Source: an uncultured Nitrospirales bacterium | GTDB taxonomy: Bacteria > Nitrospirota > Nitrospiria > Nitrospirales > UBA8639 | NCBI GenBank assembly: GCA_958295805.1 | Contig: OY282373.1 | Coordinates: forward strand, 777,001-841,000 | Direction of reading: 5' to 3' | Length of the DNA: 64,000 nucleotides | Shown here: one piece after another, positions 34,634 to 43,317 of the stretch | Layout: every line of letters starts with the position of its first letter | How positions within the stretch are numbered: the first letter of the stretch is position 1 | Notes under the pieces: generated by a model | What the model saw: only the letters and a program-made list of their open reading frames with translations | Databases searched by the model: none | Told to the model about the DNA's origin: nothing | Made by a program: the position numbers and the translations under genes

Positions 34634-36688
34634 CTACTGGGCTCCTGAGCCTGTCAGTTTGGCAATGATTTCTTTAACGTTGCCGGACTTCATGGCTTCT
34701 TCCATGGTCTCTTTGGCTTGTTGGATGCCTTCGTTGGCCACGTCAAGGGTGATCTGGGTCGTCCCCAGTTTCTCGGCATGTTTAAGAATGAGCGCCTTCG
34801 TGCAATCGCGCATAAACCCTTCGGGTGCCCGTTCCAGTCGTTGAACGGCTTCGGGTTCCCAACGATAGGGAGCATCTTCAGCGGGGGACGCCTCGTTCGT
34901 GTCAGGTGCGGGAGGGGCTCCATTGGCGGCCTTATTGGAAAAAATGGGGGTATAGTCTTCGCTTGCGGCCTCTTGAATCATGGGTGCGGCGTATTCCAGG
35001 GTGATCGTAGTCATGCCGAGTTTTCTGGCGGACTTTTCAATCTTGGCTTTGGCGCGGCGGCGTTGAAATCCTGCCGGCACCGCTCGAATCGCCTCTTTCG
35101 CGTCTTTGGTCCACTGCATGGGCACGTCATCGTAGGCCAGTTGCGTTTCCAGAGCCCCTTCTTGCTGGGCAGCGGCATCGAAAATACTTTTATCCACGGT
35201 GTTGAAGGCCTCGCCCGAGGCATCGCAGATCGGACATTTGACCGGGTGGTCGCCTTTGCCAATGTAGCCGCATCCCCCACAGACGTAATACGGTTGGGAC
35301 ATCCGGTCTAAATAAGATTGCGTGGAGGGACTGACATCGGGCTTGGCCTGCGGGTCTTTTTCCTCAACCACCTGATTGACCATGCCGCTGAGCGTCGATC
35401 CCATCAGGTCTTGAGCCACGGCGTCGGTTGTCTGCATCTGATTGCGATCAACGCCGGCTTCGTCGAGTTGGCCGCCCAGGGCCTTCATCGCGTCCATCGC
35501 CCCTTTCGGGAGAATGTCACCGACCGCGGCATCCACCACCGAATTACTGATAATGGTATGGCCTTTCTCAATGGCGTAGCGGTGAATGGCGGTTTTGGCC
35601 ACCCCGCGGGCAAAGACCGGGACCTTTTCCATCCGCAACAAAGCCTCTTCCGTCCAGGCAATGGTATATTCCGCCTGTGTGTCAATGGGAGGCACGTATT
35701 TTTTATTGGACACCAGGACGTTACAGGGTACCGCACGCAGCAGGTTCTCGGCGTTGCTGCCGATGTCCATGTCGTCATCGCTGTGGACGCCGATGCGACC
35801 GATAATCAGCAACCAGGGTTTTTCCTTCCGAACGTATTGCAGGACTTTTTCAAAGGCTTTCCCGTCCAAGAGCGTCGTTCGGATGTCCGACCCTTCGTCC
35901 TGGGCCACTTCGCGAGAAATATCCAAATGCGACTGGTAAATTTTGGCTAATCCGCTGTCGATCACTTCCTCGTGGAGTTTTTCCTGTTCCTTGAAGCGAA
36001 AAACCTTCCCGGCCTCTTCGTTCAACACCCCGGAAATGCTGTGGAACGCGGCATAGTGAAAATACGGATCAAAGGCGGAAATCGCCTCAACCGGCTTATT
36101 CAACGCTTTGCCCAAGGCCAAGCCGGTTTTCAATCCGCCGAAACTATACGGGCTGCCGTCCACCGCGACCACGATTTTCCCGCCGTTCATGGGAGCCAAG
36201 TCTTTCACGATGAACATGTCGGAATGGCGCACGCGACGCAGCACCCGTTCCGTATTGCTGCCGATCACGGAATCCTTGACGGCGCCCACGCCGAGCGCGC
36301 CCATGATGGTCAGATCGTAACCGTTGGCGTGAATGTCCTCGGCCAACACCTTCCAATTCCGGCCTTCCAGCGAGCGCCGTTCCAACGGCAGATTGGATTC
36401 CGTACATTTCTGATCCACGTAGTCCAAATAAGAATCCGTAATAATCTGGAGCCCGCGGGTGATGAGAGAATCATGAATCTTCCGTTGACGGTCCAGTTCT
36501 TTTTCATCGTGATATTCTTCAGGCAGGCCTGCTTCCATCTGCTTAAACCGTTTGTCGTGCATCTTGGCGGCATAGACGTGACTGCCGACGATTTTCGACC
36601 CGAATTCCTTCGCCAACTGCACACCCAGATCAACGGCCATGTTCGAATGGTCCGAATTGTCAACCGGGATGTAGATGGTTTTATACAT
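34634..36688 (-). CDS. Double USP, rubredoxin-like and triple PCP_red fusion protein
   Basis: A 684-residue soluble protein. ATG 36688 follows AAGGAGG by 6 nt. Residues 1-155 and 165-330 are two universal-stress-protein domains (MYKTIYIPVDNSDHS; KIVVAVDGSPYSFGG; GSNTERVLRRV; GSNAENLLRAV). Residues about 345-395 are a PCP_red domain (WTEEALLRMEKVPVFARG). At about 470-500 is a rubredoxin-like site, YVCGGCGYIGKG...CPICDASG. Two more PCP_red domains follow (WTKDAKEAIRAVPAGFQRR and WEPEAVQRLERAPEGFMRD). PCP_red domains occur in protochlorophyllide reductase subunits and redox proteins. The fusion suggests an iron-redox stress protein, co-transcribed with the radical SAM gene that carries the same domain. 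Confidence 0.85.
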   Translation of the reverse strand: MYKTIYIPVDNSDHSNMAVDLGVQLAKEFGSKIVGSHVYAAKMHDKRFKQMEAGLPEEYHDEKELDRQRKIHDSLITRGLQIITDSYLDYVDQKCTESNLPLERRSLEGRNWKVLAEDIHANGYDLTIMGALGVGAVKDSVIGSNTERVLRRVRHSDMFIVKDLAPMNGGKIVVAVDGSPYSFGGLKTGLALGKALNKPVEAISAFDPYFHYAAFHSISGVLNEEAGKVFRFKEQEKLHEEVIDSGLAKIYQSHLDISREVAQDEGSDIRTTLLDGKAFEKVLQYVRKEKPWLLIIGRIGVHSDDDMDIGSNAENLLRAVPCNVLVSNKKYVPPIDTQAEYTIAWTEEALLRMEKVPVFARGVAKTAIHRYAIEKGHTIISNSVVDAAVGDILPKGAMDAMKALGGQLDEAGVDRNQMQTTDAVAQDLMGSTLSGMVNQVVEEKDPQAKPDVSPSTQSYLDRMSQPYYVCGGCGYIGKGDHPVKCPICDASGEAFNTVDKSIFDAAAQQEGALETQLAYDDVPMQWTKDAKEAIRAVPAGFQRRRAKAKIEKSARKLGMTTITLEYAAPMIQEAASEDYTPIFSNKAANGAPPAPDTNEASPAEDAPYRWEPEAVQRLERAPEGFMRDCTKALILKHAEKLGTTQITLDVANEGIQQAKETMEEAMKSGNVKEIIAKLTGSGAQ

Positions 36689-36883
36689 CAGAAGCCTCCT
36701 TACGACCCTTCCCACCCGGATTCGTCTTGAGTGAAACGCATAAAATGAAAGACCTGAAAAGTCACTCCTGAGACGCCAGAAAATTCTGAAATCGATCTTA
36801 GCACCGCCCCTTTGAGCAATGCAACCAACCCTTCAGGAAGGATGGCGGCTACGTTTCATGGCCCATGCAGCCGTCTCTTAGGC

Positions 36884-37047
36884 GTAGCGGCACCATCTCA
36901 TGGTGCCCCCCGTCACGGTGGCGGATGGCGGCATGAGATGCCGCCCTACGTTTCATAGGCCATGCAACCGTCTCTTGGGCGTAGCGGCCCCATCTCATGG
37001 TGCCGTCCGTCACGGGTGGCGGATGGCGGCATGAGATGCCGCCCTAC
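36884..37047. repeat. Two tandem copies of family A palindromic repeat
   Basis: Copies at 36884-36949 and 36981-37047 run from GTAGCGGCACCATCTCATGG to ATGCCGCCCTAC, with a 97-bp period and the same CATGCAACCGTCTCTTGGG-like spacer as the 25.6-kb array. Confidence 0.85.
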
Positions 37048-37156
37048 ATCATTCCCGCAGTTCCCCTCCTGTCATTCCCGCAGTTTTAAGCGGGAATCCA
37101 CGTTGGGTTTTCAAAGAAAGTCCGTCACGGTAGAAAGACAGCGGCCTAAGATGCCC

Positions 37157-37306
37157 CTTTCCCCTCTCCCCTCGCGGGAGAGGGCAAGGGTGAGGGGGAG
37201 GAGAGGAGGAGGCAAGGGGAAAGGAGAGGCAAAGGGGAAGAAAAACCCCGATTCCCATCACAACTATCCCCTCTCCCCTTGAGGGAGAGGGCTAGGGTGA
37301 GGGGTA
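37157..37306. repeat. Family C palindromic repeat, two copies
   Basis: CCCCTCTCCCCTCGCGGGAG with GAGGGCAAGGGTGAGGGGGA, and TCCCCTCTCCCCTTGAGGGA with GAGGGCTAGGGTGAGGGG, are two near-identical hairpins about 100 bp apart. Confidence 0.8.
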
Positions 37307-37485
37307 GTTAGGGTGATGGGTAGAGTGAGCCCAAGAGTGAGGAGGAAAAAACCCCCGAACCAAAACAAAAAAACTCCCCAACCCCCCCCACCGTGTATAC
37401 AACATCTATAGAGAATGATCCGCTATAAAATGATTCAAAACGATCCGAAAAAACTCCAAACGCGCAACCATTGCTCGTCTGCCCA

Positions 37486-37878
37486 TCAGCCGCGGTGGCC
37501 GCGCTGACCTGCCAACACGTGGAAATCGTCCAGATCTTTGATGAACTTCAACAGCGTTGTTCGCACCCTGTCGGGCAGACCGCGAAAATGGTGAAGCAGA
37601 GCTTTTTCCTCACGAGTAAGGGGCGGCTCGTCCAAACTCGGCGGCGTTGCTTGTTTGTGGCGCATGTAGGGGAACACCGTGCCGGTGGCCAACCATTGCG
37701 GGTCTTGCCGTAACAACCGGGCGAGCGCGAAAAAATGATCCAGTTTAATATTTTTGCTCAAGCCCTGCTCCCACTGATTGACCGCGGACGCCGAGACGCG
37801 CAACGACTTGGCGACCTCCGCTTGGGACAACCCCGCCTGTTCGCGGGATGATCGAATTCTCTCCGTCAACATGCTCAT
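37486..37878 (-). CDS. XRE-family transcriptional regulator
   Basis: A 130-residue protein whose first 65 residues are a Cro/CI helix-turn-helix (RIRSSREQAGLSQAEVAKSL...SASAVNQWEQGLSKNI). The C-terminal part is helical and may dimerise; no peptidase S24 domain is present. It is transcribed away from the trimeric autotransporter gene, and two AGTATGCT sites lie between them, so it is likely an autorepressor that also controls the adhesin. ATG 37878 and 37872 are both possible starts. Confidence 0.85.
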   Translation of the reverse strand: MSMLTERIRSSREQAGLSQAEVAKSLRVSASAVNQWEQGLSKNIKLDHFFALARLLRQDPQWLATGTVFPYMRHKQATPPSLDEPPLTREEKALLHHFRGLPDRVRTTLLKFIKDLDDFHVLAGQRGHRG

Positions 37879-37903
37879 GGCAAAGAGACCTGTTTTCCTG
37901 AAA

Positions 37904-37970
37904 TAAGTATGCTTAAATCTTCCACTCTTTAGAGAAAGAATACTTTACTTATATAATTCAGTATGCTAAC
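37904..37970 (+). promoter_or_regulatory. Probable promoter with two putative operator sites
   Basis: TATAAT at 37952-37957 has TTTAGA 18 bp upstream (37928-37933), a plausible sigma-70 promoter for the autotransporter gene. TAAGTATGCTTA (37904-37915, nearly palindromic) and CAGTATGCTAAC (37959-37970) share AGTATGCT 54 bp apart, flanking this promoter. They could be operators for the divergent XRE regulator. Binding is inference. Confidence 0.5.
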
Positions 37971-38089
37971 TTCATGCCCCATTGAGGCTCAGGCCGCTTA
38001 AAGAAACAGAAGAGGAGAAAAAAAGTCACAAACGGGACTTTGGGGTGGAAATTATTTTTTAACCTTTTAATTTCGTGAGGAGGGTGGCA

Positions 38090-39031
38090 ATGAGAACAGG
38101 AGAGAAATTCAGACTGAATAACCTGCCCAGAACATTTGGGGTATACCTTGGATGCACTGCTTTATTCTTGGGCGGGATGACGTTACCGGCTTATGGGCAG
38201 GTATCGAGCCCCAGTCCGTGTCCCACTCCCCCGGTAGCAAGTACCGGCGTCACCGTCCCCACTGACGACAATCCTTCTTCGTATGCTGGTGGCTGTGGGG
38301 CAAATGCTGGGACTGACGGCAGCCTCGCCATTGGTGAAAAGGCAAAGGTAGAGCCATATCTAGAGGGAGAAACCATGAGAGGGGCTTCCGGCATTGCCAT
38401 CGGTAATGAAGCCACCGTCAGAGGCGAGAACAGCGTCGCCATCGGTGCGGGAGCGCGCGCCGGTGCTGAGGACGCCGCCGGCAACGACATCGCTGTAGAG
38501 AACGCCGTAGCATTGGGTTCGGGCGCTCAAGTCACTGGAAATAACGGCGTCGCCATCGGGTCGGGCGCAAGGTCAGCAACAGACGGGATCGCCATCGGTC
38601 AGGGTGTGACCGCCGGCGAAAACCAGATCAGAATCGGTAAAACGTCGCAAACGGACGTGCTGATCGGACGGTATAATTTGCAGACCATGGACAGCAGCGT
38701 CACCACCAACACCGCCGGCATCGCCACCAACCGCAGTAACATCGCCACCAACACCACTGGCATCGCGAGAAATGGTTCCGCCATTGCCGCCAACCGCCAG
38801 GATATCGACACCAACCAATCCGGTGTGGCCATGGCGATTGCGTTCGCCAATCTCCCGTCCATCGCGAGCACACGAGGAAACGTGGGGGTGGCCTTCGGCT
38901 CCTTCGAGGGCAGCACCGCCGGTGCCGTTGGGGCCAACTACAATGTGATGAAAAACATGAACGTCAAGGCAGGCGTCTCCTTCGCTGACGATTCAGTTGG
39001 ATTTGGCGGCGGCGTTGGATGGGGATTTTAA
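38090..39031 (+). CDS. Short trimeric autotransporter adhesin (YadA-like)
   Basis: A 313-residue protein. ATG 38090 follows GAGGAGG by 6 nt. It begins with an extended signal peptide (LPRTFGVYLGCTALFLGGMT...AYG), then a Hep/Hag head of repeated SVAIGxGA-type units (GIAIGNEATVRGENSVAIG, GVAIGSGARSATDGIAIG), then a stalk of repeated TNTAGIATNRSNIATN heptads, and a four-strand YadA anchor ending GGVGWGF. Such proteins form homotrimers on the outer membrane and mediate adhesion. It is very short for the family, with only one head block and a brief coiled coil. The XRE gene is divergent upstream. Confidence 0.88.
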   Translation: MRTGEKFRLNNLPRTFGVYLGCTALFLGGMTLPAYGQVSSPSPCPTPPVASTGVTVPTDDNPSSYAGGCGANAGTDGSLAIGEKAKVEPYLEGETMRGASGIAIGNEATVRGENSVAIGAGARAGAEDAAGNDIAVENAVALGSGAQVTGNNGVAIGSGARSATDGIAIGQGVTAGENQIRIGKTSQTDVLIGRYNLQTMDSSVTTNTAGIATNRSNIATNTTGIARNGSAIAANRQDIDTNQSGVAMAIAFANLPSIASTRGNVGVAFGSFEGSTAGAVGANYNVMKNMNVKAGVSFADDSVGFGGGVGWGF

Positions 39032-39571
39032 GCCGCTTCTTTGTTGAGCCACCTCTTCACGCTGGCCGTAGCGGTGCAGTTCAAAGATGCCTCGTACCAA
39101 GCTCATCCATGTGACGCGAAATTCAGAAATTTCCTGTTTTTTGAGCTTGACGGGTCAAAAGGAAAGAGGAGAAGCATAAATATGCTTCCACTAAAAGGGT
39201 GGAAGATGGCGGCATAAGATGCCGCCGCTACATTTTATGAGGTGTCCGGTCGGAATACCAGGGGAGAGGTTCTTTGGTGTAGCGGCCCCATTTTATGGGG
39301 CCGTCCGGTACGGGTGAAAGATGGCGGCATAAAGGATGCTTTGCTACGGATGCGTAGCGAGTGCCTTTTTTTCTATCGTCAATGGTCTCGAAGGATTTGT
39401 CATTGATACGATACTCAACACGTCTCGCTGTCTCTGTTGATTTTTGGTCCAACTCTGCGCATGATGACATGCGTTTCTCCACAAACCCAGGAATCTCTAG
39501 GCGGTTACAACGATGAAAAGCAACCGGACTGCCGGTTTAGCCATTTCCATGAATTATGAAAGGAACTCTCC
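39032..39571. other. Intergenic region with repeats
   Basis: Nothing gene-like is supported. It contains half of a family A palindrome (GATGGCGGCATAAGATGCCG, 39205-39232) and a complete but eroded copy at 39279-39347 (GTAGCGGCCCCATTTTATGG to GCTTTGCTAC). Confidence 0.5.
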
Positions 39572-40774
39572 ATGATGAGCAAGCTCAACCTTTACTACGC
39601 CACAAATCGCAGACACAGCGGTAATAACCGTTGGAATCCTGACTGCTACGGCGATGACTTCAGTTCTGATGGCACGGAAAACCTTCGATTCGGCAAGCTC
39701 ACCCTTGAAGCCGATGAGAACGAGATCAGAAAATGTCTTAAGGAAGAAACGAAAATGGGAAAGGGTGATGGAGAGGGACTTGCCGAATATCTCTCCGGTC
39801 TCGCAAATGAGAATGGTGCGATGAAAATCTCTGCATTCGAAGAGAACATCACCAAAACGAAGTCCTCCGAGCAGAACCCTCCGAACGCAACGCGCTACGG
39901 CTCCCTCACCATGTTCGAGGAAATCCAGAAAATCATGAAAAAGAGTCATGACGTGCTCATTTTCATCCATGGCTTCAATGTCGCATGGAACGATGCCGTC
40001 GGCTCCGCCCTCGCGCTTCAAGAGATGCTGAATTCCGACGACGCCAACAAGTCGACGCTGGTGGTGCTCTTCTCTTGGCCTTCGGACGGCCGCCTTTTGT
40101 TTTCTTCGGACGGCCGCTCTCTCTCTGCCTACATCTCCGACCGCAAGGACGCCTATGAATCCGGCTGTGCCGTGGGACGGGGTATCTTGAAACTCAGAGA
40201 TTTCCTTTGTCGGCTTCGTCACAACGGTGTTGAACGTTGCAACGGGGAATTTCATCTCCTCTGTCACTCTATGGGAAACTATGTCCTGCAGAGCACGGTC
40301 GAGAAGATCGCTCAATTTTCGAACGGTTCGGTCTTGCCCTGTATTTTCGACCACATTTTCATGTGCGCCCCGGACGTGGACGACAACGTTCTCGGACCGG
40401 ACGGTGCTCTCGCCTGTCTGCACAAAATCACCCGTAACGTCACTGTGTATTTCAACACAGAGGATAGCGCCTTCAAATTGCAGGGCGACCGACTTGGTGC
40501 CACCGGATTTGACTGTCCATCCCGTGTTCATTCGAAGACGAAGATCCACCAAGTGGACTGTAGCCCAATCGTCAAGGGATGGGTCGAACACAGTTACTAT
40601 CTCAATGGGCAAGTCAACAAAGACATCCGAGATAGTATAGCGGGGGAGCACCAGTCCGGTAGGTCGTACAGGAAATCCCACTCCGGGACTTGCAACACGT
40701 GGATTATGGATAAAACAAGTCTGCCGAAGAAGACCAGATCACGCCGACGGCGCCAAGAACGACCGGCGCCGTAA
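39572..40774 (+). CDS. DUF900-type alpha/beta hydrolase
   Basis: A 400-residue protein with a serine-hydrolase core. The segment VLIFIHGFNVAWNDAVGSA has the oxyanion HGFN; FHLLCHSMGNYVLQ has the nucleophile Ser in a GHSMG-like elbow where Gly is Cys; MCAPDVDDNVL follows the expected spacing to an acidic residue. These match the DUF900 family of large esterase-like proteins. The first 120 residues are polar, and the C-terminal 50 residues are basic. It lies alone in the accessory region beside IS30 elements. Codon use is less G+C-biased than the glycosylation clusters. Substrate is unknown. Confidence 0.8.
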   Translation: MMSKLNLYYATNRRHSGNNRWNPDCYGDDFSSDGTENLRFGKLTLEADENEIRKCLKEETKMGKGDGEGLAEYLSGLANENGAMKISAFEENITKTKSSEQNPPNATRYGSLTMFEEIQKIMKKSHDVLIFIHGFNVAWNDAVGSALALQEMLNSDDANKSTLVVLFSWPSDGRLLFSSDGRSLSAYISDRKDAYESGCAVGRGILKLRDFLCRLRHNGVERCNGEFHLLCHSMGNYVLQSTVEKIAQFSNGSVLPCIFDHIFMCAPDVDDNVLGPDGALACLHKITRNVTVYFNTEDSAFKLQGDRLGATGFDCPSRVHSKTKIHQVDCSPIVKGWVEHSYYLNGQVNKDIRDSIAGEHQSGRSYRKSHSGTCNTWIMDKTSLPKKTRSRRRRQERPAP

Positions 40775-41112
40775 TACGCCACGGACTGAACCCGAGGCAC
40801 GTCATGGCCAGGAGTCCTTGATGCCATTGCAGCAAGGGGAGGGTGGTCCGCGAGGCGGAGCGGTGCGATACGATCGCGCCGCTCCAAAGGCTAAGAGTCC
40901 AGACCGGGAAGTCGCCGATGGGGTGGTGGAGTACACGCGCCACTCGGTGACTCTGACGCCCCGGGGTCGGGAATGCCGACTGCAACTGGTGTATGAGGCC
41001 GGCGTCGTGGTGGGAGGAACCATGCGCCTCGACGCCGGGTCACGAGGCTTCGGCCGCTCCGGAGTTCGGGGCGGCGGCGAAGATGCGCTGGCGCTTCTGA
41101 GAGAGAGCATTG
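40775..41112. other. Intergenic, no supported gene
   Basis: This 338-bp stretch is G+C-rich and open in several frames, but none has recognisable domains or a ribosome-binding site. A small reverse-strand frame ending at 40704 has a membrane-like tail (TAPVVLGAVGVIWSSS) but overlaps the hydrolase gene, so it is not called. Confidence 0.3.
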
Positions 41113-41667
41113 ATGCGAGCGAGCGGCTTCATGGCGGTTGCCATCGCGTTGTTGTGCGCTTGCGCGGAAGTCGAGATCAGGACTCCACCCCCGGACGCCA
41201 TCCGCCTCGGGGACGACTATTCAGGAGAAGGCACGAGTTTTTCCCAAGGATTTGTCGGTGGGTGGATGTACGATGCTGAAGCTGGCAAGGTGTGGCTGGC
41301 TGGCATCTACCCCAGGAAAATTTGCCACTTTCGCCAAGACGAGTTGTCACCCAACATCCACTTGAAAATTTTCAAAGAGAACAAGCTCGTGTACCAGGTC
41401 AAGCTCGTTTGGAGCGATCTGCTTAAGGAAGATTTCAGGAGCACGGAAGTGGTTGAGGAAGGGGAAATCTGCTGCGTTCGGAGCCATCTGGTCATTGCGG
41501 AAGATTTCAGTGGTGAAGAACTCGTTAATGAGTCGTTCGAGATATGCGAGGGCCCCACTCTGCATCCTGCCAGAGTTCCGTTTTCCCTTGAGCAAGTGGA
41601 TTCCTGGGAGGCATGGGACTTAGAGACCAACACGCTATTGGGCAAGGGTGCTCTTCTGTCATTCTGA
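41113..41667 (+). CDS. Putative lipoprotein (184 aa)
   Basis: The N-terminus MRASGFMAVAIALLCACAEV has a short basic region, a hydrophobic stretch and a lipobox-like LCAC, so the mature protein probably begins at Cys. The remainder is soluble, with SFSQGFVGGWMYDAEAGKVW and IHLKIFKENKLVYQVKLVW. No known domain is recognised. GAGAGAG precedes the ATG. The stop is the TGA of CATTCTGAGCG, a dispersed repeat at 41655-41700, so the native C-terminus may have been replaced. It lies 140 bp from the first IS30 element. Confidence 0.6.
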   Translation: MRASGFMAVAIALLCACAEVEIRTPPPDAIRLGDDYSGEGTSFSQGFVGGWMYDAEAGKVWLAGIYPRKICHFRQDELSPNIHLKIFKENKLVYQVKLVWSDLLKEDFRSTEVVEEGEICCVRSHLVIAEDFSGEELVNESFEICEGPTLHPARVPFSLEQVDSWEAWDLETNTLLGKGALLSF

Positions 41668-41739
41668 GCGAAGCGAAGAATCTGAATTCCGCGTGAGCAG
41701 AATGACGGCTCCTACGGGACAGGGAAAGCCAAGACCTTT

Positions 41740-41807
41740 CTGGCTTCCCGCGTGTGCGGGAATGACGTGGTGATCCCGAAGGCCGCCCGTACTTCAGCCC
41801 TGGATTC
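41740..41807. repeat. Left flanking repeat of the IS30/DUF1640 array
   Basis: The segment from TGGCTTCCCGCGTGTGCGGG through GTACTTCAGCCCTGG is nearly identical to 45608-45690 on the far side of the array. It contains a TTCCCGCG palindrome of the type that IS30 copies have entered. Confidence 0.75.
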
Positions 41808-42838
41808 TCTAAATTCACAAACGAAGTGCAACACCTTGCTAAGGTGTTGTCATGGGAACCCACTATCACCACCTCACCCTTGAAGACCGATGTGACATGG
41901 CCCGTCTACACGCCGACGGGCGCTCGCTCCGGCAAATCGCGGCAACTCTGGATCGCCCGCCATCAACCGTGGCTCGCGAGATGAAGCGCAATCGTTCCCG
42001 CATCCAGGGCTACCAGCCCCGCTATGCGGAGCAGCAGGCCCGCGCCCGCCGGTGGCGCGGCGCCAAGTTGGACCGCGATGCCCCCCTTCGCACCACAGTC
42101 CTCACCCACCTCCAACAGGGCTGGACCCCCGAGCAGGTGGCCGGGCGCCTCGCCCGCGACGCCGGTCGGTCGGTTATCTCCCACGAAACCATCTACCGCT
42201 TCCTCTACGCCCAGATCGCCCGGACGAAAACCTATGCCTGGCGCCACTATCTCCCTCACGCCAAAGCCACCCGCGGCCGCCGACGCACACGTCGCAGCCC
42301 CGCCGCCTTGATGGCTCACCGCCGCCCCCTCGCCGACCGCCCCGCCGCCGCCGCCGACCGCCAGACTCCCGGCCATTGGGAAGCCGATCTGATGCTCTTC
42401 CGCACCTACGGCCAAGCCGTCCTCACTCTCCACGAGCGCACCTCCCGCCTCCTCCTTGCCGTGCGCCCCCCGGGCAAAGCCGCCGCCCCCATCGCCCACG
42501 CCCTCACCCACCTCCTCACCCCAATGCCCCCTCACGGCCGCCAGACCGTCACCTTCGACAACGGCACCGAATTCGCCTGCCATCACCACCTCCATGCCCT
42601 CGGCATTGAGACCTTCTTCTGTGACCCCTACGCCCCCTGGCAGAAAGGCGGCGTCGAGAACGCCATCGGCCGTCTGCGCCGCACGCTGCCCCGCAAAACC
42701 GACTTGGCCACCCTGTCCGACCAGCGGTTTCATCACTTGGTTCATGCGTACAACCACACCCCGAGGAAATGCCTCGGGTATGCCACGCCCGCGGAGATTT
42801 TTATCCACCAAGTGTTGCACTTGAAATGTGAATCCACA
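41808..42838 (+). mobile_element. IS30-family insertion sequence, copy A (1031 bp)
   Basis: Left end TCTAAATTCACAAACGAAGT and right end, inverted, TGTGGATTCACATTTCAAGT share ATTCACA and AAGTGCAACAC. Ends were set by comparison with copy B. The left flank is TTC, as in copy B, but the right flank is GCA, so there is no target duplication. The right end abuts a truncated DUF1640 gene, which suggests an adjacent deletion or recombination. Confidence 0.9.
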
Positions 42839-42925
42839 GCATGGCCACGTCGTCCTTGGTGGCGAGATTCTCACCGATGCCTTCGGCAAAGGTGGCAACC
42901 AGAACACGGGCTTGCTTCTCGTTGA
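41852..42925 (+). CDS. IS30-family transposase, copy A
   Basis: The reading frame has an N-terminal HTH (LTLEDRCDMARLHADGRSLR) and a DDE core: HWEADLMLF (first Asp), TFDNGTEF (second Asp), QKGGVENAIGRLRR (Glu). These are IS30 signatures. The frame has no stop within the element: it runs through the right end (HQVLHLKCEST) and terminates in flanking DNA at 42925, adding about 29 foreign residues. The catalytic core is intact and may be active. The ATG follows the left inverted repeat by about 20 bp. Confidence 0.93.
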   Translation: MGTHYHHLTLEDRCDMARLHADGRSLRQIAATLDRPPSTVAREMKRNRSRIQGYQPRYAEQQARARRWRGAKLDRDAPLRTTVLTHLQQGWTPEQVAGRLARDAGRSVISHETIYRFLYAQIARTKTYAWRHYLPHAKATRGRRRTRRSPAALMAHRRPLADRPAAAADRQTPGHWEADLMLFRTYGQAVLTLHERTSRLLLAVRPPGKAAAPIAHALTHLLTPMPPHGRQTVTFDNGTEFACHHHLHALGIETFFCDPYAPWQKGGVENAIGRLRRTLPRKTDLATLSDQRFHHLVHAYNHTPRKCLGYATPAEIFIHQVLHLKCESTAWPRRPWWRDSHRCLRQRWQPEHGLASR

Positions 42926-42983
42926 AGCCGGCTTCATTCTGCAACCGTGTAGCCGCTTTGAGGGTGTCAAACGCCACAGCCAT
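42839..42983 (-). pseudogene. DUF1640-like coiled-coil protein, 3'-truncated by IS30 copy A
   Basis: Starts MAVAFDTLKAATRLQNEAGF like its two intact paralogues, and is identical for about 48 codons to ATKDDVAML. It then runs into the IS end and stops after WIHISSATLGG at 42801. The coiled-coil repeats and C-terminal membrane anchor are lost. Confidence 0.85.
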
Positions 42984-43317
42984 GGCACTATTCTAGCTTA
43001 TCAATGTGGTCCTGACAAGCACGGCCCGGATGAAACGGTGCCGGTCTTCGCTCTCTCTCCCCTGGTGTCTCCTGGTAAGAGACCTTTGCAGAAGTTGAAT
43101 ACATGCGTTCCGCTTCTCGCCGATCAGAGACGTGAAGTATACGGCCTCTAGCTTCCCGCGTGCGCGGGCATGACATCTCTGGGCAACATTCAGATAAGTG
43201 GATTCCTGACGGGCCTGGGACTTGGAGACGAACGAGATGTTGAGGAAGGCTAGCTAGGATGGGCAAAAGAGAGTATCGGCAAATAGAGATCAGGTACCTT
43301 TTGCTTCGCTGGCGTTC

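Larger units (their letters stand above)
36689..37485. other. Long repeat-filled intergenic region
   Basis: No gene is supported. Two family A palindromes lie at 36884-36949 and 36981-37047, a CATTCCCGC...GCGGGAATCC element at 37049-37101, and two family C hairpins at 37157-37306. The last 150 bp is a purine/C-rich stretch with homopolymeric runs (AAAACCCCC) and then an A+T-rich stretch. Confidence 0.6.

Noticed and set aside
40818-41279. A 153-codon forward frame before the lipoprotein gene
   Set aside because: Overlaps the lipoprotein in another frame, lacks a ribosome site and has no recognisable domain.
41963-42988. Long reverse frames opposite the two IS30 transposases
   Set aside because: They mirror the DDE transposase coding sequence and show Gly/Val-rich shadow composition.
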